A stretch of DNA of 64,000 bases. Origin: Comamonas endophytica. GTDB taxonomy: Bacteria; Pseudomonadota; Gammaproteobacteria; Burkholderiales; Burkholderiaceae_C. The number at the start of each line of letters is the position of its first letter. The stretch's first letter is position 1. Below, piece after piece: positions 18,422 through 26,840 of the stretch. The notes below the pieces were generated by a model. That model did not search any database, was not told where the DNA came from, and saw nothing but the letters and a program-made list of their open reading frames with translations. A program made the position numbers and the translations under genes. The stretch lies in contig NZ_CP106881.1 in the NCBI RefSeq assembly GCF_023634805.2, forward strand, positions 1,953,501-2,017,500. The letters run 5' to 3'.

Positions 18422-18916
18422 TTGAACAATCTGGACAAATTCGACGTGGCCATCCTCGCGCAGCTCCAGGCGGATGCGCGCCTGACCAATGCCGAGCTCG
18501 CGCAGCGCGTGGGCCTGTCGGCCGCGCCCTGCTGGCGCCGCGTGCGCGCGCTCGAGGAGGCGGGATACATCAAGGGCTACCACGCCGAGATCGACCGCCA
18601 CAAGATCGGCCTGGGCGTGCTGGCCTTCGTGCGCCTCGACGTGGTGCGCACCTCGGGGCCGCTGACGCTCGAGACCGAGGAGGCGATACGCAAGATCCCC
18701 GAGGTGGTGTCCTGCCACTACATCAGCGGCTCGGGCACCTTCGAGCTGCAGGTCGTGACGCGCGACCTCGACAGCTTCGCGCAGTTCGCGCGCAACGTGC
18801 TGTTGAACCTGCCCAACGTCAAGGACGTGCAGACCAGCTTCTCGCTGGGAGAGATCAAGGCCAGCGCGGCGCTGCCGCTGGCGCATCTGCTGCGCCAGGG
18901 CGCGGGAAGCTACTAA
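18422..18916 (+). CDS. Lrp/AsnC-family transcriptional regulator
   Basis: About 164 residues: an N-terminal helix-turn-helix (LDKFDVAILAQLQADARLTN then AELAQRVGLSAAPCWRRVR) and a C-terminal RAM/effector domain (GLGVLAFVRLDVVR, VVSCHYISGSGTFELQVVTR, VKDVQTSFSLGEIK). Such regulators sense amino acids and often control a neighbouring gene; here that is the divergent indolepyruvate oxidoreductase. No ATG precedes the conserved region. The start is either TTG at 18422 (GGGGTG lies just upstream) or GTG at 18416; I prefer TTG. The MFS gene begins immediately after its stop codon. Confidence 0.88.
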   Translation: MNNLDKFDVAILAQLQADARLTNAELAQRVGLSAAPCWRRVRALEEAGYIKGYHAEIDRHKIGLGVLAFVRLDVVRTSGPLTLETEEAIRKIPEVVSCHYISGSGTFELQVVTRDLDSFAQFARNVLLNLPNVKDVQTSFSLGEIKASAALPLAHLLRQGAGSY

Positions 18917-20734
18917 ATGAAACGCCGGCCGGCTGGCAGGATGCCGGATTTGGTCGCAGAATCACGGCACATGCCAGAAGAGATACCGACCCCACTGCCC
19001 CCCGTCCCGCAACCGCAGCCCGGCCACGCCGGCGGGCCTCCTGCCGGTCCCCCGGCGGGTGCACGCGCCGGAGCGCTGCTGGAGGACCCCTCGGGCATGG
19101 CGCATGCCGACCGCGCCAGCGCCCAGGCCGCGGCCGGGCAGGCGGCGCAGACGAAGGCGGCGCAGACGGTCTGGGCGCCGCTCACGCAGCCCACCTTCCG
19201 CATGCTGTGGCTGATCTGGGTGGCGGCCAACACCTGCATGTGGATGAACGACGTGGCCGCCGCCTGGCTCATGACCTCGTTGACCACCTCGCCGGTGCTG
19301 GTGGCGCTGGTGCAGTCGGCCTCGACGCTGCCGGTGTTCCTGCTGGGCCTGCCCAGCGGCGCGCTGGCCGACATCCTCGACCGGCGACGCTATTTCATCG
19401 TCACCCAGTTCTGGGTCGCGGCGGTGGCCGTGGTGCTGTGCCTGGTGGTGCTGTCGGGGTACATGACACCCTATCTGCTGCTGGCGCTCACCTTTGCCAA
19501 CGGCATCGGGCTGGCCATGCGCTGGCCGGTGTTCTCGGCGCTGATCCCCGAGCTGGTGTCCAAGCCGCAACTGCCTTCGGCCATGGCACTGAACGCGGTG
19601 GCGATGAACGCCTCGCGCATCATCGGCCCGCTGGTCGCCGGCGCGATCATCGCCAGCCTGGGCAGCGCCTGGGTGTTCGTGCTCAATGCCACGCTGTCGG
19701 TCATCTCGGGCATGGTGCTGATCCGCTGGAAGCGCCAGCACACTGACAGCCCGCTGGGCCGCGAGCGCCTGCCCAGCGCGATGCGCGTGGGCGTGCAGTT
19801 CGTGCGCGAGTCGCCGCGCATGCGCGCCGTGCTGCTGCGCACGGTGTGCTTCTTCTTCCAGTCCACGGCCATCATGGCGCTGATGCCGCTGGTGGCGCAG
19901 CGCCTGCACGTGGGCGACGAGGGCGGCGCCAACACCTTCACGCTGCTGCTGGCCTCGATGGGCGCGGGCGCGATCATCGGCGCGACGCTGCTGCCGCGGC
20001 TGCGCCAGGCGCTGCCGCGCGAGAAGCTGATCATCACCGGCGTCAGCGTGCAGGCGCTGGCGACCATCACCGTGGCGCTGGCGCCGCACCTGGCGGTGGC
20101 CGTTGCGGCCATGCTGCTGGCCGGCATGGCGCTGATCTCCACCGCCAACACGCTGGGCGTGGCGGCGCAGATGTCGCTGCCCAACTGGGTGCGCGCGCGC
20201 GGCATGTCGATCTACCAGATGTCGATCATGGGCGGCACGGCGCTGGGCGCGGCGCTGTGGGGCCAGGTGGCGTCGATCACCACGGTCTCGACCAGCCTGA
20301 TCGTCGCCGCCGTCAGCGGCGTGGTCGCCATGGGGCTGGTGCAGCGCCTGTCGACCGACCGGCAGATCGAGGAGGATCTGAGCCCCTCGCAGGCCATGAA
20401 GGCGCCCGAGGCGACGATGGCGCCCGAGGCCGGGCGCGTGGTGGTGACCATCGAATACATCATCCAGCCATCGCGCACGCAGGAATTCCGCCAGCTGATG
20501 CAGGAAAGCCGCCGCAGCCGCATGCGCCAGGGCGCGCGCGGCTGGAGCCTGCTGCACAGCATGAGCCAGCCCGAGCGCTTCGTCGAGCAGATCATCGACG
20601 AATCATGGACCGAGCACCTGCGCCGCTTCGACCGCGTGACGGCCTACGACGTCTCGCTGCGCGACCGCAAGCTGGCCTTCCACGTGGGCGAGGGGCCGCC
20701 GCGGGTGACGCGTTACTTCGCCGAGACGCCCTGA
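18917..20734 (+). CDS. MFS exporter with C-terminal ABM-like domain
   Basis: A 605-residue protein. Residues 1-80 form a Pro/Ala-rich, probably disordered extension; the transporter starts at VWAPLTQPTFRMLWLIWVAA and contains twelve predicted spans in the MFS_3 (EntS-like) pattern, with GLPSGALADILDRRRYF as the loop 2-3 motif. After residue about 500 comes a soluble domain (VVVTIEYIIQPSRTQEFRQL, GARGWSLLHSMSQPERFVEQ) resembling antibiotic-biosynthesis-monooxygenase folds, a known accessory of this MFS branch. The ATG abuts the regulator's TAA, preceded by GGGAAG; a shorter start at 18971 is possible. Substrate unknown. Confidence 0.85.
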   Translation: MKRRPAGRMPDLVAESRHMPEEIPTPLPPVPQPQPGHAGGPPAGPPAGARAGALLEDPSGMAHADRASAQAAAGQAAQTKAAQTVWAPLTQPTFRMLWLIWVAANTCMWMNDVAAAWLMTSLTTSPVLVALVQSASTLPVFLLGLPSGALADILDRRRYFIVTQFWVAAVAVVLCLVVLSGYMTPYLLLALTFANGIGLAMRWPVFSALIPELVSKPQLPSAMALNAVAMNASRIIGPLVAGAIIASLGSAWVFVLNATLSVISGMVLIRWKRQHTDSPLGRERLPSAMRVGVQFVRESPRMRAVLLRTVCFFFQSTAIMALMPLVAQRLHVGDEGGANTFTLLLASMGAGAIIGATLLPRLRQALPREKLIITGVSVQALATITVALAPHLAVAVAAMLLAGMALISTANTLGVAAQMSLPNWVRARGMSIYQMSIMGGTALGAALWGQVASITTVSTSLIVAAVSGVVAMGLVQRLSTDRQIEEDLSPSQAMKAPEATMAPEAGRVVVTIEYIIQPSRTQEFRQLMQESRRSRMRQGARGWSLLHSMSQPERFVEQIIDESWTEHLRRFDRVTAYDVSLRDRKLAFHVGEGPPRVTRYFAETP

Positions 20735-20763
20735 GGGCGGGGGGCGTCAAGTACTGCGCCCTG

Positions 20764-20846
20764 AAACGCCCTTCGACAGGCTGCCCTGCGCCACGCTCAG
20801 GGCGAACGGGGTTATCCGTTCGTCCTGAGCTTGTCGAAGGATGACG
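20764..20846. repeat. Palindromic extragenic repeat pair, one copy with 15-base insert
   Basis: Two inverted copies between the convergent MFS and mltA genes. The first, about 20766-20808, has a 15-base insert (complement GTGGCGCAGGGCAGC) between the TGAGC and CTGTCGAAGG halves; the second, about 20815-20844, is uninterrupted. Confidence 0.85.
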
Positions 20847-20888
20847 GGCCAATCGACACAAAACGGCCCTGGAATCCGCAGCCCGCAG

Positions 20889-22064
20889 CTAGCGCCCCGT
20901 CCCCGGCGTCAAATGCCTCGGCCAGAAGGCCCACAGCCGCAGGTTTTGCTTCAGCCGCCCGGCGATCTCCCCGGCCTCCGCGCCCCACCCCGTGAAGTAA
21001 TCGGCGCGCACCGCGCCCAGGATGGCGCTGCCCGTGTCCTGCGCGAACACCATGCGGTTGAGCGCGACGGTGGGGCCGGGGGTCCACATCCAGACCGGGG
21101 TGCCATAGGGAATGCTCTGGCGGTCCACGGCGATCGAGCGGCCCGGGGTCAGCGGCACGCCTAAAGCGCCCCTGGGGCCGAATTCCGCATCCAGGCCTTC
21201 GAGCGGCTCCTCGCGGAAGAACACATAGCGCGGATTGCTCCACAGCATCTCGTTGACGCGCCCCGGGTTGGCCGCGATCCAGGCGCTGATGCCGGGCCAG
21301 GTGGCGTCGCGCACCAGGCCCTGGTCGAGCAGCCAGCGGCCCACGCTCTTGTACGGATGGTCGTTGGTGCCGGCAAAGGCCACACGCACCTGGCGCACCT
21401 GCCCGTTGGCCTCGGTCAGGCGCAGCCGGCCCGAGCCCTGGATGTGCAGGATCAGCGCATCGACCGGATCGCGCAGCCAGGCGATGGCGCGGCCGGCCAG
21501 CGCCGCCTGGGCTTCGGGCAGGGTGTCGATCTGCTGGCGCGTGTACCAGGGCTTGCGCGCGCCGAAGCCCGCAGGCAGACGGTACAGCGGCACGTTGTAG
21601 CCGTTGCCCGGCAGGCGCGCCGCATCGAGCTGGGGTTCGTAGTAGGCGGTCAGCAGCCCGTCGGCGTTGCCGTCGCCGGCCTCGACGCGGTAGGGCTGGA
21701 ACTTGGCCTGCATCCAGGCGCGCTGCTCCTCGCCGGTGGCGATGCTCAGGCGGCGCACCTCGCTGCACAGGCCGGCAAAGGCCGGCGTCGGGCGCTCGCA
21801 GTTCTTGAGCCAGGCATTCCAGGCCTCGTGCAGCGCATCGCTCTCGAAGCCCGGCAGATCGCTCCATGCCACGGGCAGCCAGCGGCTCTTGGGAAACGCG
21901 ACCGGCGCACCGGTGACGGTGGGCGCGGCGGCGGGAATGCCGGGAGCGGGCCGCAGCTCCGGAATGGGCGAGGAATCGACGGTGGCAACCGGTCGGGTGG
22001 AACACGCGGCAAGCGTTCCTACAATCAACGCCATTGACGCAAGGCGCAGGAGGTTGAGATTCAT
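20889..22064 (-). CDS. mltA: Membrane-bound lytic murein transglycosylase A
   Basis: Cleaves the beta-1,4 bond between MurNAc and GlcNAc in peptidoglycan from the inner face of the outer membrane. The 391-residue protein has a lipoprotein signal with lipobox LAAC (Cys21), the MltA barrel domain (ADGLLTAYYEPQLDAARLPG region, residues ~120-290) and a C-terminal 3D domain with IAVDRQSIPYGTPVWMWTPG and FAQDTGSAILGAVRADYFTG that supplies the catalytic Asp. The ATG at 22064 is selected because it yields a clean signal peptide. Its start codon overlaps, on the other strand, the start of the small membrane-protein gene. Confidence 0.95.
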   Translation of the reverse strand: MNLNLLRLASMALIVGTLAACSTRPVATVDSSPIPELRPAPGIPAAAPTVTGAPVAFPKSRWLPVAWSDLPGFESDALHEAWNAWLKNCERPTPAFAGLCSEVRRLSIATGEEQRAWMQAKFQPYRVEAGDGNADGLLTAYYEPQLDAARLPGNGYNVPLYRLPAGFGARKPWYTRQQIDTLPEAQAALAGRAIAWLRDPVDALILHIQGSGRLRLTEANGQVRQVRVAFAGTNDHPYKSVGRWLLDQGLVRDATWPGISAWIAANPGRVNEMLWSNPRYVFFREEPLEGLDAEFGPRGALGVPLTPGRSIAVDRQSIPYGTPVWMWTPGPTVALNRMVFAQDTGSAILGAVRADYFTGWGAEAGEIAGRLKQNLRLWAFWPRHLTPGTGR

Positions 22065-22200
22065 GGGGCTGATTTTGCTTGAAGCGCTGCTGGCATTGGT
22101 GGTTTTGATCGCGATTGTCTGGTGGACCATGTTTTCCGGGCGCCGGCGCGGGGAACTTCCCCCGCAATCCGAGGATGAAAAAGGCCCGCCGCACCTCTGA
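22063..22200 (+). CDS. Small single-span membrane protein, 45 residues
   Basis: Begins MGLILLEALLALVVLIAIVW and continues WTMFSGRRRGELPPQ with a charged C-terminus ending GPPHL: one hydrophobic span (about residues 3-23) followed by a basic RRR cluster, so probably N-out/C-in. Support for its being real is a consensus Shine-Dalgarno, AGGAGGT, at 22048-22054, nine bases before the ATG. The ATG shares the four bases CATG with the mltA start on the opposite strand. No function can be assigned. Confidence 0.65.
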   Translation: MGLILLEALLALVVLIAIVWWTMFSGRRRGELPPQSEDEKGPPHL

Positions 22201-22333
22201 TCGGAGGGCGTCTCTTGTGGTGCCTGTCCTACGGAGGCAGGGATGCGCGCCTGCTACGCTGGCCCCCATCATTTACGCCCTGGGCAGCCTGTTCACCGGC
22301 AAGCGGCCCGAATCATTTCAATAAGGAGTTCCT

Positions 22334-22996
22334 ATGCGCAAAAATATCCTGGTGGCCACGACCGCAGCAGTTCTGTTGATCACCGGCTGCGCCAATACCG
22401 GCGGCATGGGCGGCATGACCGACACCCAGCGCCGCACCGCGACCGGCGCGGGCGTGGGCGCGCTGGCGGGCGCCGTGCTGGGCTCGGCCACCGGCGGCAA
22501 GGCCGGCACGGGCGCACTGGTCGGCGCGGGCGTGGGTGCCCTGGGCACCTACATCTGGTCGAACAACATGGAAAAGCAAAAGCGCGAAATGGAAGCCGCG
22601 ACGCAGGGCACGGGCATCGCCGTGTCGCAGACCGCCGACAACCAGCTCAAGCTCGACATCCCCAGCGACATCTCCTTCGACACCGGCCGCGCGGACATCA
22701 AGAGCAATTTCGCTCCCGTGCTCGACCGCTTCGCCGATGGCCTGCGCAACAACGTGAACACCGATGTGCGCATCGTCGGCCACACCGACAGCACCGGCAC
22801 CGACGCCATCAACAACCCGCTGTCGCTGCAGCGCGCCAACAGCACGCGCAACTACCTGACCTCGCGCGGCGTGGGCGGCACCCGCATCCAGACCGACGGC
22901 CGCGGCTCCTACGAGCCCATTGCCTCGAACAACACCAATGAAGGCCGCGCGCGCAACCGCCGCGTGGAAATCTACGTCGGCGAGCGCCAGCGCTAA
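22334..22996 (+). CDS. OmpA-family outer-membrane lipoprotein with glycine zipper
   Basis: A 220-residue protein with lipobox ITGC (Cys19), a Gly/Ala-rich glycine-zipper region (TGAGVGALAGAVLGSATGGK, residues ~37-75, likely membrane-embedded), and a C-terminal OmpA domain (about 108-216) with the peptidoglycan-binding pattern GHTDSTGTD, LSLQRANSTRNYL and NEGRARNRRVEIY. It should tether the outer membrane to the wall. It has a strong ribosome site (AAGGAG, seven bases before the ATG) and a strong terminator right after it, so it is a single-gene unit. Confidence 0.95.
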   Translation: MRKNILVATTAAVLLITGCANTGGMGGMTDTQRRTATGAGVGALAGAVLGSATGGKAGTGALVGAGVGALGTYIWSNNMEKQKREMEAATQGTGIAVSQTADNQLKLDIPSDISFDTGRADIKSNFAPVLDRFADGLRNNVNTDVRIVGHTDSTGTDAINNPLSLQRANSTRNYLTSRGVGGTRIQTDGRGSYEPIASNNTNEGRARNRRVEIYVGERQR

Positions 22997-23038
22997 GCCC
23001 AGGCTGTGAGCCGAGGCGCCATCCCCGGTTCATGTAAG

Positions 23039-23062
23039 AGGCCCCGCGAGGGGCCTTTTTTT
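23039..23062 (+). terminator. Rho-independent terminator of the OmpA-family gene
   Basis: AGGCCCC, loop GCGA, GGGGCCT followed by a run of eight T (stem extended by flanking A/T). A textbook terminator 42 bases after the stop codon. Confidence 0.93.
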
Positions 23063-23082
23063 TGGCTCTCGACGGGGTTCAG

Positions 23083-23232
23083 GGATGCTCAGGACGAACC
23101 GGGTAAGGGGCAGAGCTGGCAAAAAACCGTTCGTCCTGAGCTTGTCGAAGGATGGACGGCCCATTCTCTAGATAGAGGCGGGGCCGTCCATGGTTCGACG
23201 GGCCCGCCCAGGGAGGCTCACCACGAACGGGG
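23083..23232. repeat. Palindromic extragenic repeat cluster
   Basis: Contains a partial copy near 23083-23101 (GGATGCTCAGGACGAAC), a full copy at about 23129-23160 and an inverted copy at about 23186-23231 carrying a 14-base GC-rich insert (GGGCCCGCCCAGGG) between its halves. The cluster fills the gap between the OmpA-family gene and the convergent response-regulator gene. Confidence 0.8.
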
Positions 23233-23256
23233 GGAAGAGAGGCAGGGCTAACGGTT

Positions 23257-23889
23257 TCACCCGTCGTGCCGCAACAGATTCGCCAGCTCGACCGCCGATT
23301 TGACCTGCATCTTGTCGAACACCCTCGACCGGTGCACCTCGACCGTGCGCACGCTGATATCGAGCTGGTCGGCAATCAGCTTGTTGGGAATGCCCTCGAC
23401 CACCAGCCGCATCACGTCGCGCTCGCGCTCCGTGAGGTCCGTCAGCCGGGTCTGCAGTGCGTCGCGCTCGCGCATGCGCGCGATGTGCTGGTCGGAAACG
23501 GCCAGCGCCTGCATGATGCGGTCGACCAGGGCATTGTCGGAAAAGGGCTTCTCGCAGAAATCGAAGGCGCCGCGCTTGACGGTGTCGACGGCGGTGGGCA
23601 CGTCGGCGTGGCCCGTCAGGAAGATCACCGGCATGGCCGCGAGCTTCTCCTCGGCCAGCAACTGGTTGAACAGTGCCAGCCCGCTCATGCCGGACATGCG
23701 CATGTCCAGCAGCAGGCAGCTGGGATGGCGCGCCGGCAGCGACTGCGCCTGCAGCATGGCCAGGAAGGATTCGGCGCTGTCGAAGGACTCGCTGAGCAGG
23801 CGGCGCGAGCGCAGCAGCCAGGCCAGGGCCTCGCGCACATCGGCGTCGTCATCCACGATGTAGACGGTGGCGTTTTGTACGGGTTCCAT
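23257..23889 (-). CDS. FixJ/NarL-type response regulator
   Basis: A 210-residue two-domain regulator: receiver domain (TVYIVDDDADVREALAWLL; phospho-acceptor Asp62 in LLLDMRMSGMSG; VIFLTGHADVPTAVDTVKRG; Lys in CEKPFSDNAL) and a LuxR-type DNA-binding helix-turn-helix (about 148-205: LTERERDVMRLVVEGIPNKL then IADQLDISVRTVEVHRSRV). It starts four bases after the histidine-kinase stop codon, so the two form a pair. In the family this pair resembles DctS/DctR of Rhodobacter, which control C4-dicarboxylate uptake; that role is inference, as no dct transporter is in the window. Confidence 0.93.
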   Translation of the reverse strand: MEPVQNATVYIVDDDADVREALAWLLRSRRLLSESFDSAESFLAMLQAQSLPARHPSCLLLDMRMSGMSGLALFNQLLAEEKLAAMPVIFLTGHADVPTAVDTVKRGAFDFCEKPFSDNALVDRIMQALAVSDQHIARMRERDALQTRLTDLTERERDVMRLVVEGIPNKLIADQLDISVRTVEVHRSRVFDKMQVKSAVELANLLRHDG

Positions 23890-23893
23890 GGGG

Positions 23894-26014
23894 TCAATTC
23901 TGCGGTGGAACGGGCAGGGTGAAATCAAATACCGTACCACGCGGCAGGTTGGGGCTGTGGCGCAACGTCCCTCCATGCTGCTCGATCACCGTGCGGCACA
24001 GGCTCAGCCCCAGGCCCATGCCTTCCTCGCGCGTGGTGAAGAAGGGCGTGAACAGCTGCTCGGCGACGCTTTCGTCGATGCCGCTGCCGCAGTCGATCAC
24101 GGAGAATTCCAGCCAGCTGGCATGCGCGCTGGTCGTGGTGTGGCGCACCCGCAGCGTGAGCTCGCGCGGTTGCGTGTCCACGCCTTCCATGGCCTGGGTG
24201 CCGTTGCGCGCGAGGTTGAGCAGCACCTGCTCAATCATCGTCGGGTCGCACAGCACCGGCGGCAGGTCGTTGTCGATCTGGGTGATGACGCGCACGCCGA
24301 GCTTGCGCGCCTGCATGCGCACCAGCGGCAGCACCGCGTCGATCAGCTCGCTGGCATGCACCAGCTCGCGCGACTGGTCGCGCCGGCGCACGAAGTCGCG
24401 CACGCTCTTGATCACCCGGCCCGCGCGCTCGGCCTGGTTGGCGATGCGCTGCATCGCGGTGCGCAGGTCCTGCAGCTGCTGGCGCAGCGCGCCCGGGCCG
24501 TCGTTGACCGGATCGTGCTGGGCCAGCATGTTGAGCGAGCCCGCGGCGTAGCTGGCGATGGTCATCAGCGGCTGCGTCATCTCGTGGCTCAGCAGCGAGG
24601 CCATCTCGCCGACGGTGGCCAGCCGCGCCGTGGCCTGCAGCCGCTCCTGCGAGGCACGCGACAGCTCCTCCATGCGGCGCTGCTGGCTGATGTCGAGGAA
24701 CGCGCTCATCCAGCCGGTGTGCCGGCCCTGGGCGCTGATCAGCGGGGCCTCGAAGATCAGCACCGGAAAGCGCGTGCCGTCCTTGCGCATGAACACCGAC
24801 TCGTAGCCCTCGCGCGATGGCGGCGCCTTGCCGGCCAGGCGCTTGAGCTGGCGCTGGTGGTACTCCTGCGACAGCTCGGGCGGCCAGTAGGGCGCGAAAT
24901 TCAGCCCCAGCAGCTCCTCGGAGGTGAAGCCCACCATCTCGCAGAACGCCGGGTTGACGTAGCTGATGCGGCCCTTGAGGTCGCGCGCACGCAGGCCGGT
25001 GATCAGCGAGTCCTCCATCGCCTTGCGGAAGGCCAGCGCCTCGCCCAGGTCGCGCTCGGCGCGCAGGCGCCGACGGTTGTCGCGCACCAGGATCACCAGC
25101 ACCGTGCCCAGCGCGATCGACATGGTCGTGACCAGCGCCGTCAGCACGTTGGGAAACACGCTGGGCGCGCGGTGCCAGTGGTCCAGGCGCAGCACCAGCA
25201 TGTTGCCCGGCAGGTCGAGGATCTGCTGCGCGGTGAAGACGCGCGTGCCGCGCCAGGCCGCGCCGACCAGCGCCAGCCGCGTGCCGTCGGGTTCGGTGAA
25301 CGAGACCTCCTGGCTATGTGACAGGTTCTTGCTCACCTGGTTGACCAGGATGCTCTGCAGCGAATAGGTGGCGACGATGAAGCCGTCGTAGCGGCCGTTG
25401 TGCGCCAGCGGCAGGCAGACCTCCATCATCTCCGAGCCCATGCCTTCGCTGAGCAGCTGGAAATAGCTGGCGGAGTAGGCCGGGCCGTTGATGCGCCGCG
25501 CGTTGGCGCAGGTCAGCTGCGCATGCGACTGGCTGTCGTCGCGCTGGCCGTCCTCCCATTGCATGGGCCGGTAGGGCGTTTCGGCATACGACTGCAGCCG
25601 CACGCGCGCGTCGCGCCATTCGATGCGCAGGATCTCGCGGCGCACCTGCAGCACCTCGGCGGCGCGCGCGCGCCACTCCAGCGGGTCGTCGATCTGGCTG
25701 CTCAGCGCCTGCAGGTCCTGCAGGTTGCGGTTGAGCGCGGTGCGGATGTCGGCCACGGCATTGGCCGCGTCGCGCTCGAGCCGGTCCTGCACCTGCACCG
25801 CCTCGTAGCGGCCGGCCAGCCAGACCAGCGTGATCAGCATGCTCACGACCAGCAGCACCAGCACGGTCCACAGCGACCAGCGGCGCCAGGCGCTGCGCCA
25901 GCGGCGCCAGGGCCAGCGCTGCGCCGCGGGTTCGTGGCCCGCCAGGGTGCTGTCGGGAAAACCCATGGTGTCGGCCGCGGAGGCCGCGCCGGGGGAGGAT
26001 CCAAGGAAGCTCAT
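23894..26014 (-). CDS. PAS-containing sensor histidine kinase (DctS-like)
   Basis: A 706-residue inner-membrane kinase. TM1 lies at about 47-67, a periplasmic sensor region at 68-288, TM2 at about 289-310, a PAS domain at about 333-445 (ISYVNPAFCEMVGFTSEELL), the phospho-acceptor in LLSHEMTQPLMTIASYAAGS (His477), and a catalytic domain with LNLARNGTQAMEG (N box), DCGSGIDE (G1), FTPFFTTREEGMGLGLSLC (F/G2). The layout matches DctS/DctB-type carboxylate sensors. It follows the nitrilase gene by ten bases, so it probably shares the yhdP transcript. Confidence 0.93.
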   Translation of the reverse strand: MSFLGSSPGAASAADTMGFPDSTLAGHEPAAQRWPWRRWRSAWRRWSLWTVLVLLVVSMLITLVWLAGRYEAVQVQDRLERDAANAVADIRTALNRNLQDLQALSSQIDDPLEWRARAAEVLQVRREILRIEWRDARVRLQSYAETPYRPMQWEDGQRDDSQSHAQLTCANARRINGPAYSASYFQLLSEGMGSEMMEVCLPLAHNGRYDGFIVATYSLQSILVNQVSKNLSHSQEVSFTEPDGTRLALVGAAWRGTRVFTAQQILDLPGNMLVLRLDHWHRAPSVFPNVLTALVTTMSIALGTVLVILVRDNRRRLRAERDLGEALAFRKAMEDSLITGLRARDLKGRISYVNPAFCEMVGFTSEELLGLNFAPYWPPELSQEYHQRQLKRLAGKAPPSREGYESVFMRKDGTRFPVLIFEAPLISAQGRHTGWMSAFLDISQQRRMEELSRASQERLQATARLATVGEMASLLSHEMTQPLMTIASYAAGSLNMLAQHDPVNDGPGALRQQLQDLRTAMQRIANQAERAGRVIKSVRDFVRRRDQSRELVHASELIDAVLPLVRMQARKLGVRVITQIDNDLPPVLCDPTMIEQVLLNLARNGTQAMEGVDTQPRELTLRVRHTTTSAHASWLEFSVIDCGSGIDESVAEQLFTPFFTTREEGMGLGLSLCRTVIEQHGGTLRHSPNLPRGTVFDFTLPVPPQN

Positions 26015-26024
26015 CGTCTATGCG

Positions 26025-26840
26025 TCACAGGATGCGGTGCTGCAGCGCGGGCAGCTGCGCGCGCACCTGCGCCAGGCGCCCGCGCTCGAGTTCGCCCAGC
26101 ACCAGGCCCGGGCCTTGATCGCGCACGCCCAGCACCTGGCCCCAGGGGTCGACCAGCATGCTGTGGCCCCAGGTATGGCGCCCGTTGGGGTGCCGGCCGC
26201 CCTGCGCGGGCGCCAGCACATAGGCCTGGTTCTCGATGGCGCGGGCGCGCAGCAGCACTTCCCAGTGCGCCTCGCCCGTCGTGTGGGTGAAGGCGCTGGG
26301 CACCAGCAGCAGGTCGCAGCCCTGCTGCGCATGCGCGCGGTACAGCTCGGGAAAGCGCAGGTCGTAGCAGATGCTCAGCCCCAGGCGCCAGGACGTGCCG
26401 CTGCGGTCGGTCATGTCCACATGCACCGGCGCCTGGCCGGCCGCGATCACCTGCGCCTCGTCGTAACGCTCGCGGCCGTTGTCGTAGCGGAACAGGTGGA
26501 TCTTGTCGTAGCGCGTGACGCATTCGCCCGCGGGCGAGAACACCAGCGTGGCGTTGCGCACGTGCTGCGCATCCCCGGCTTCGAGGGGCAGCGTGCCGCC
26601 GACGATCCACAGGCCCAATTCGCGCGCGGATTGCGCCAGGAACTCCTGGATCGGGCCGCGGCCGATGGCTTCCATGTAGCCGAGCTTGTCGGTGTCGCGC
26701 AGGCCCATGGCGCAGAAGTATTCGGGCAGGGCGGCAAGCTCCGCGCCCGCGCCCTGCGCCTGCCGCAGCAGCTCCCGCGCGGCGGCGAGGTTCTGCGCCA
26801 CGTCGGGCGTGGACACCATCTGCAGGGCGGCGACTTTCAT
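26025..26840 (-). CDS. Carbon-nitrogen hydrolase (Nit/deaminated-glutathione amidase type)
   Basis: A 271-residue nitrilase-superfamily enzyme with the complete catalytic triad: Glu40 (AALPEYF), Lys113 (RYDKIHLFRYD) and Cys158 (GLSICYDLRFPELYR). The Nit2/NitB-like motifs suggest hydrolysis of omega-amides such as deaminated glutathione, a metabolite-repair activity; the exact substrate is inferred from family resemblance. Its ATG overlaps the yhdP stop codon (ATGA), and the kinase gene follows after ten bases. Confidence 0.9.
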   Translation of the reverse strand: MKVAALQMVSTPDVAQNLAAARELLRQAQGAGAELAALPEYFCAMGLRDTDKLGYMEAIGRGPIQEFLAQSARELGLWIVGGTLPLEAGDAQHVRNATLVFSPAGECVTRYDKIHLFRYDNGRERYDEAQVIAAGQAPVHVDMTDRSGTSWRLGLSICYDLRFPELYRAHAQQGCDLLLVPSAFTHTTGEAHWEVLLRARAIENQAYVLAPAQGGRHPNGRHTWGHSMLVDPWGQVLGVRDQGPGLVLGELERGRLAQVRAQLPALQHRIL

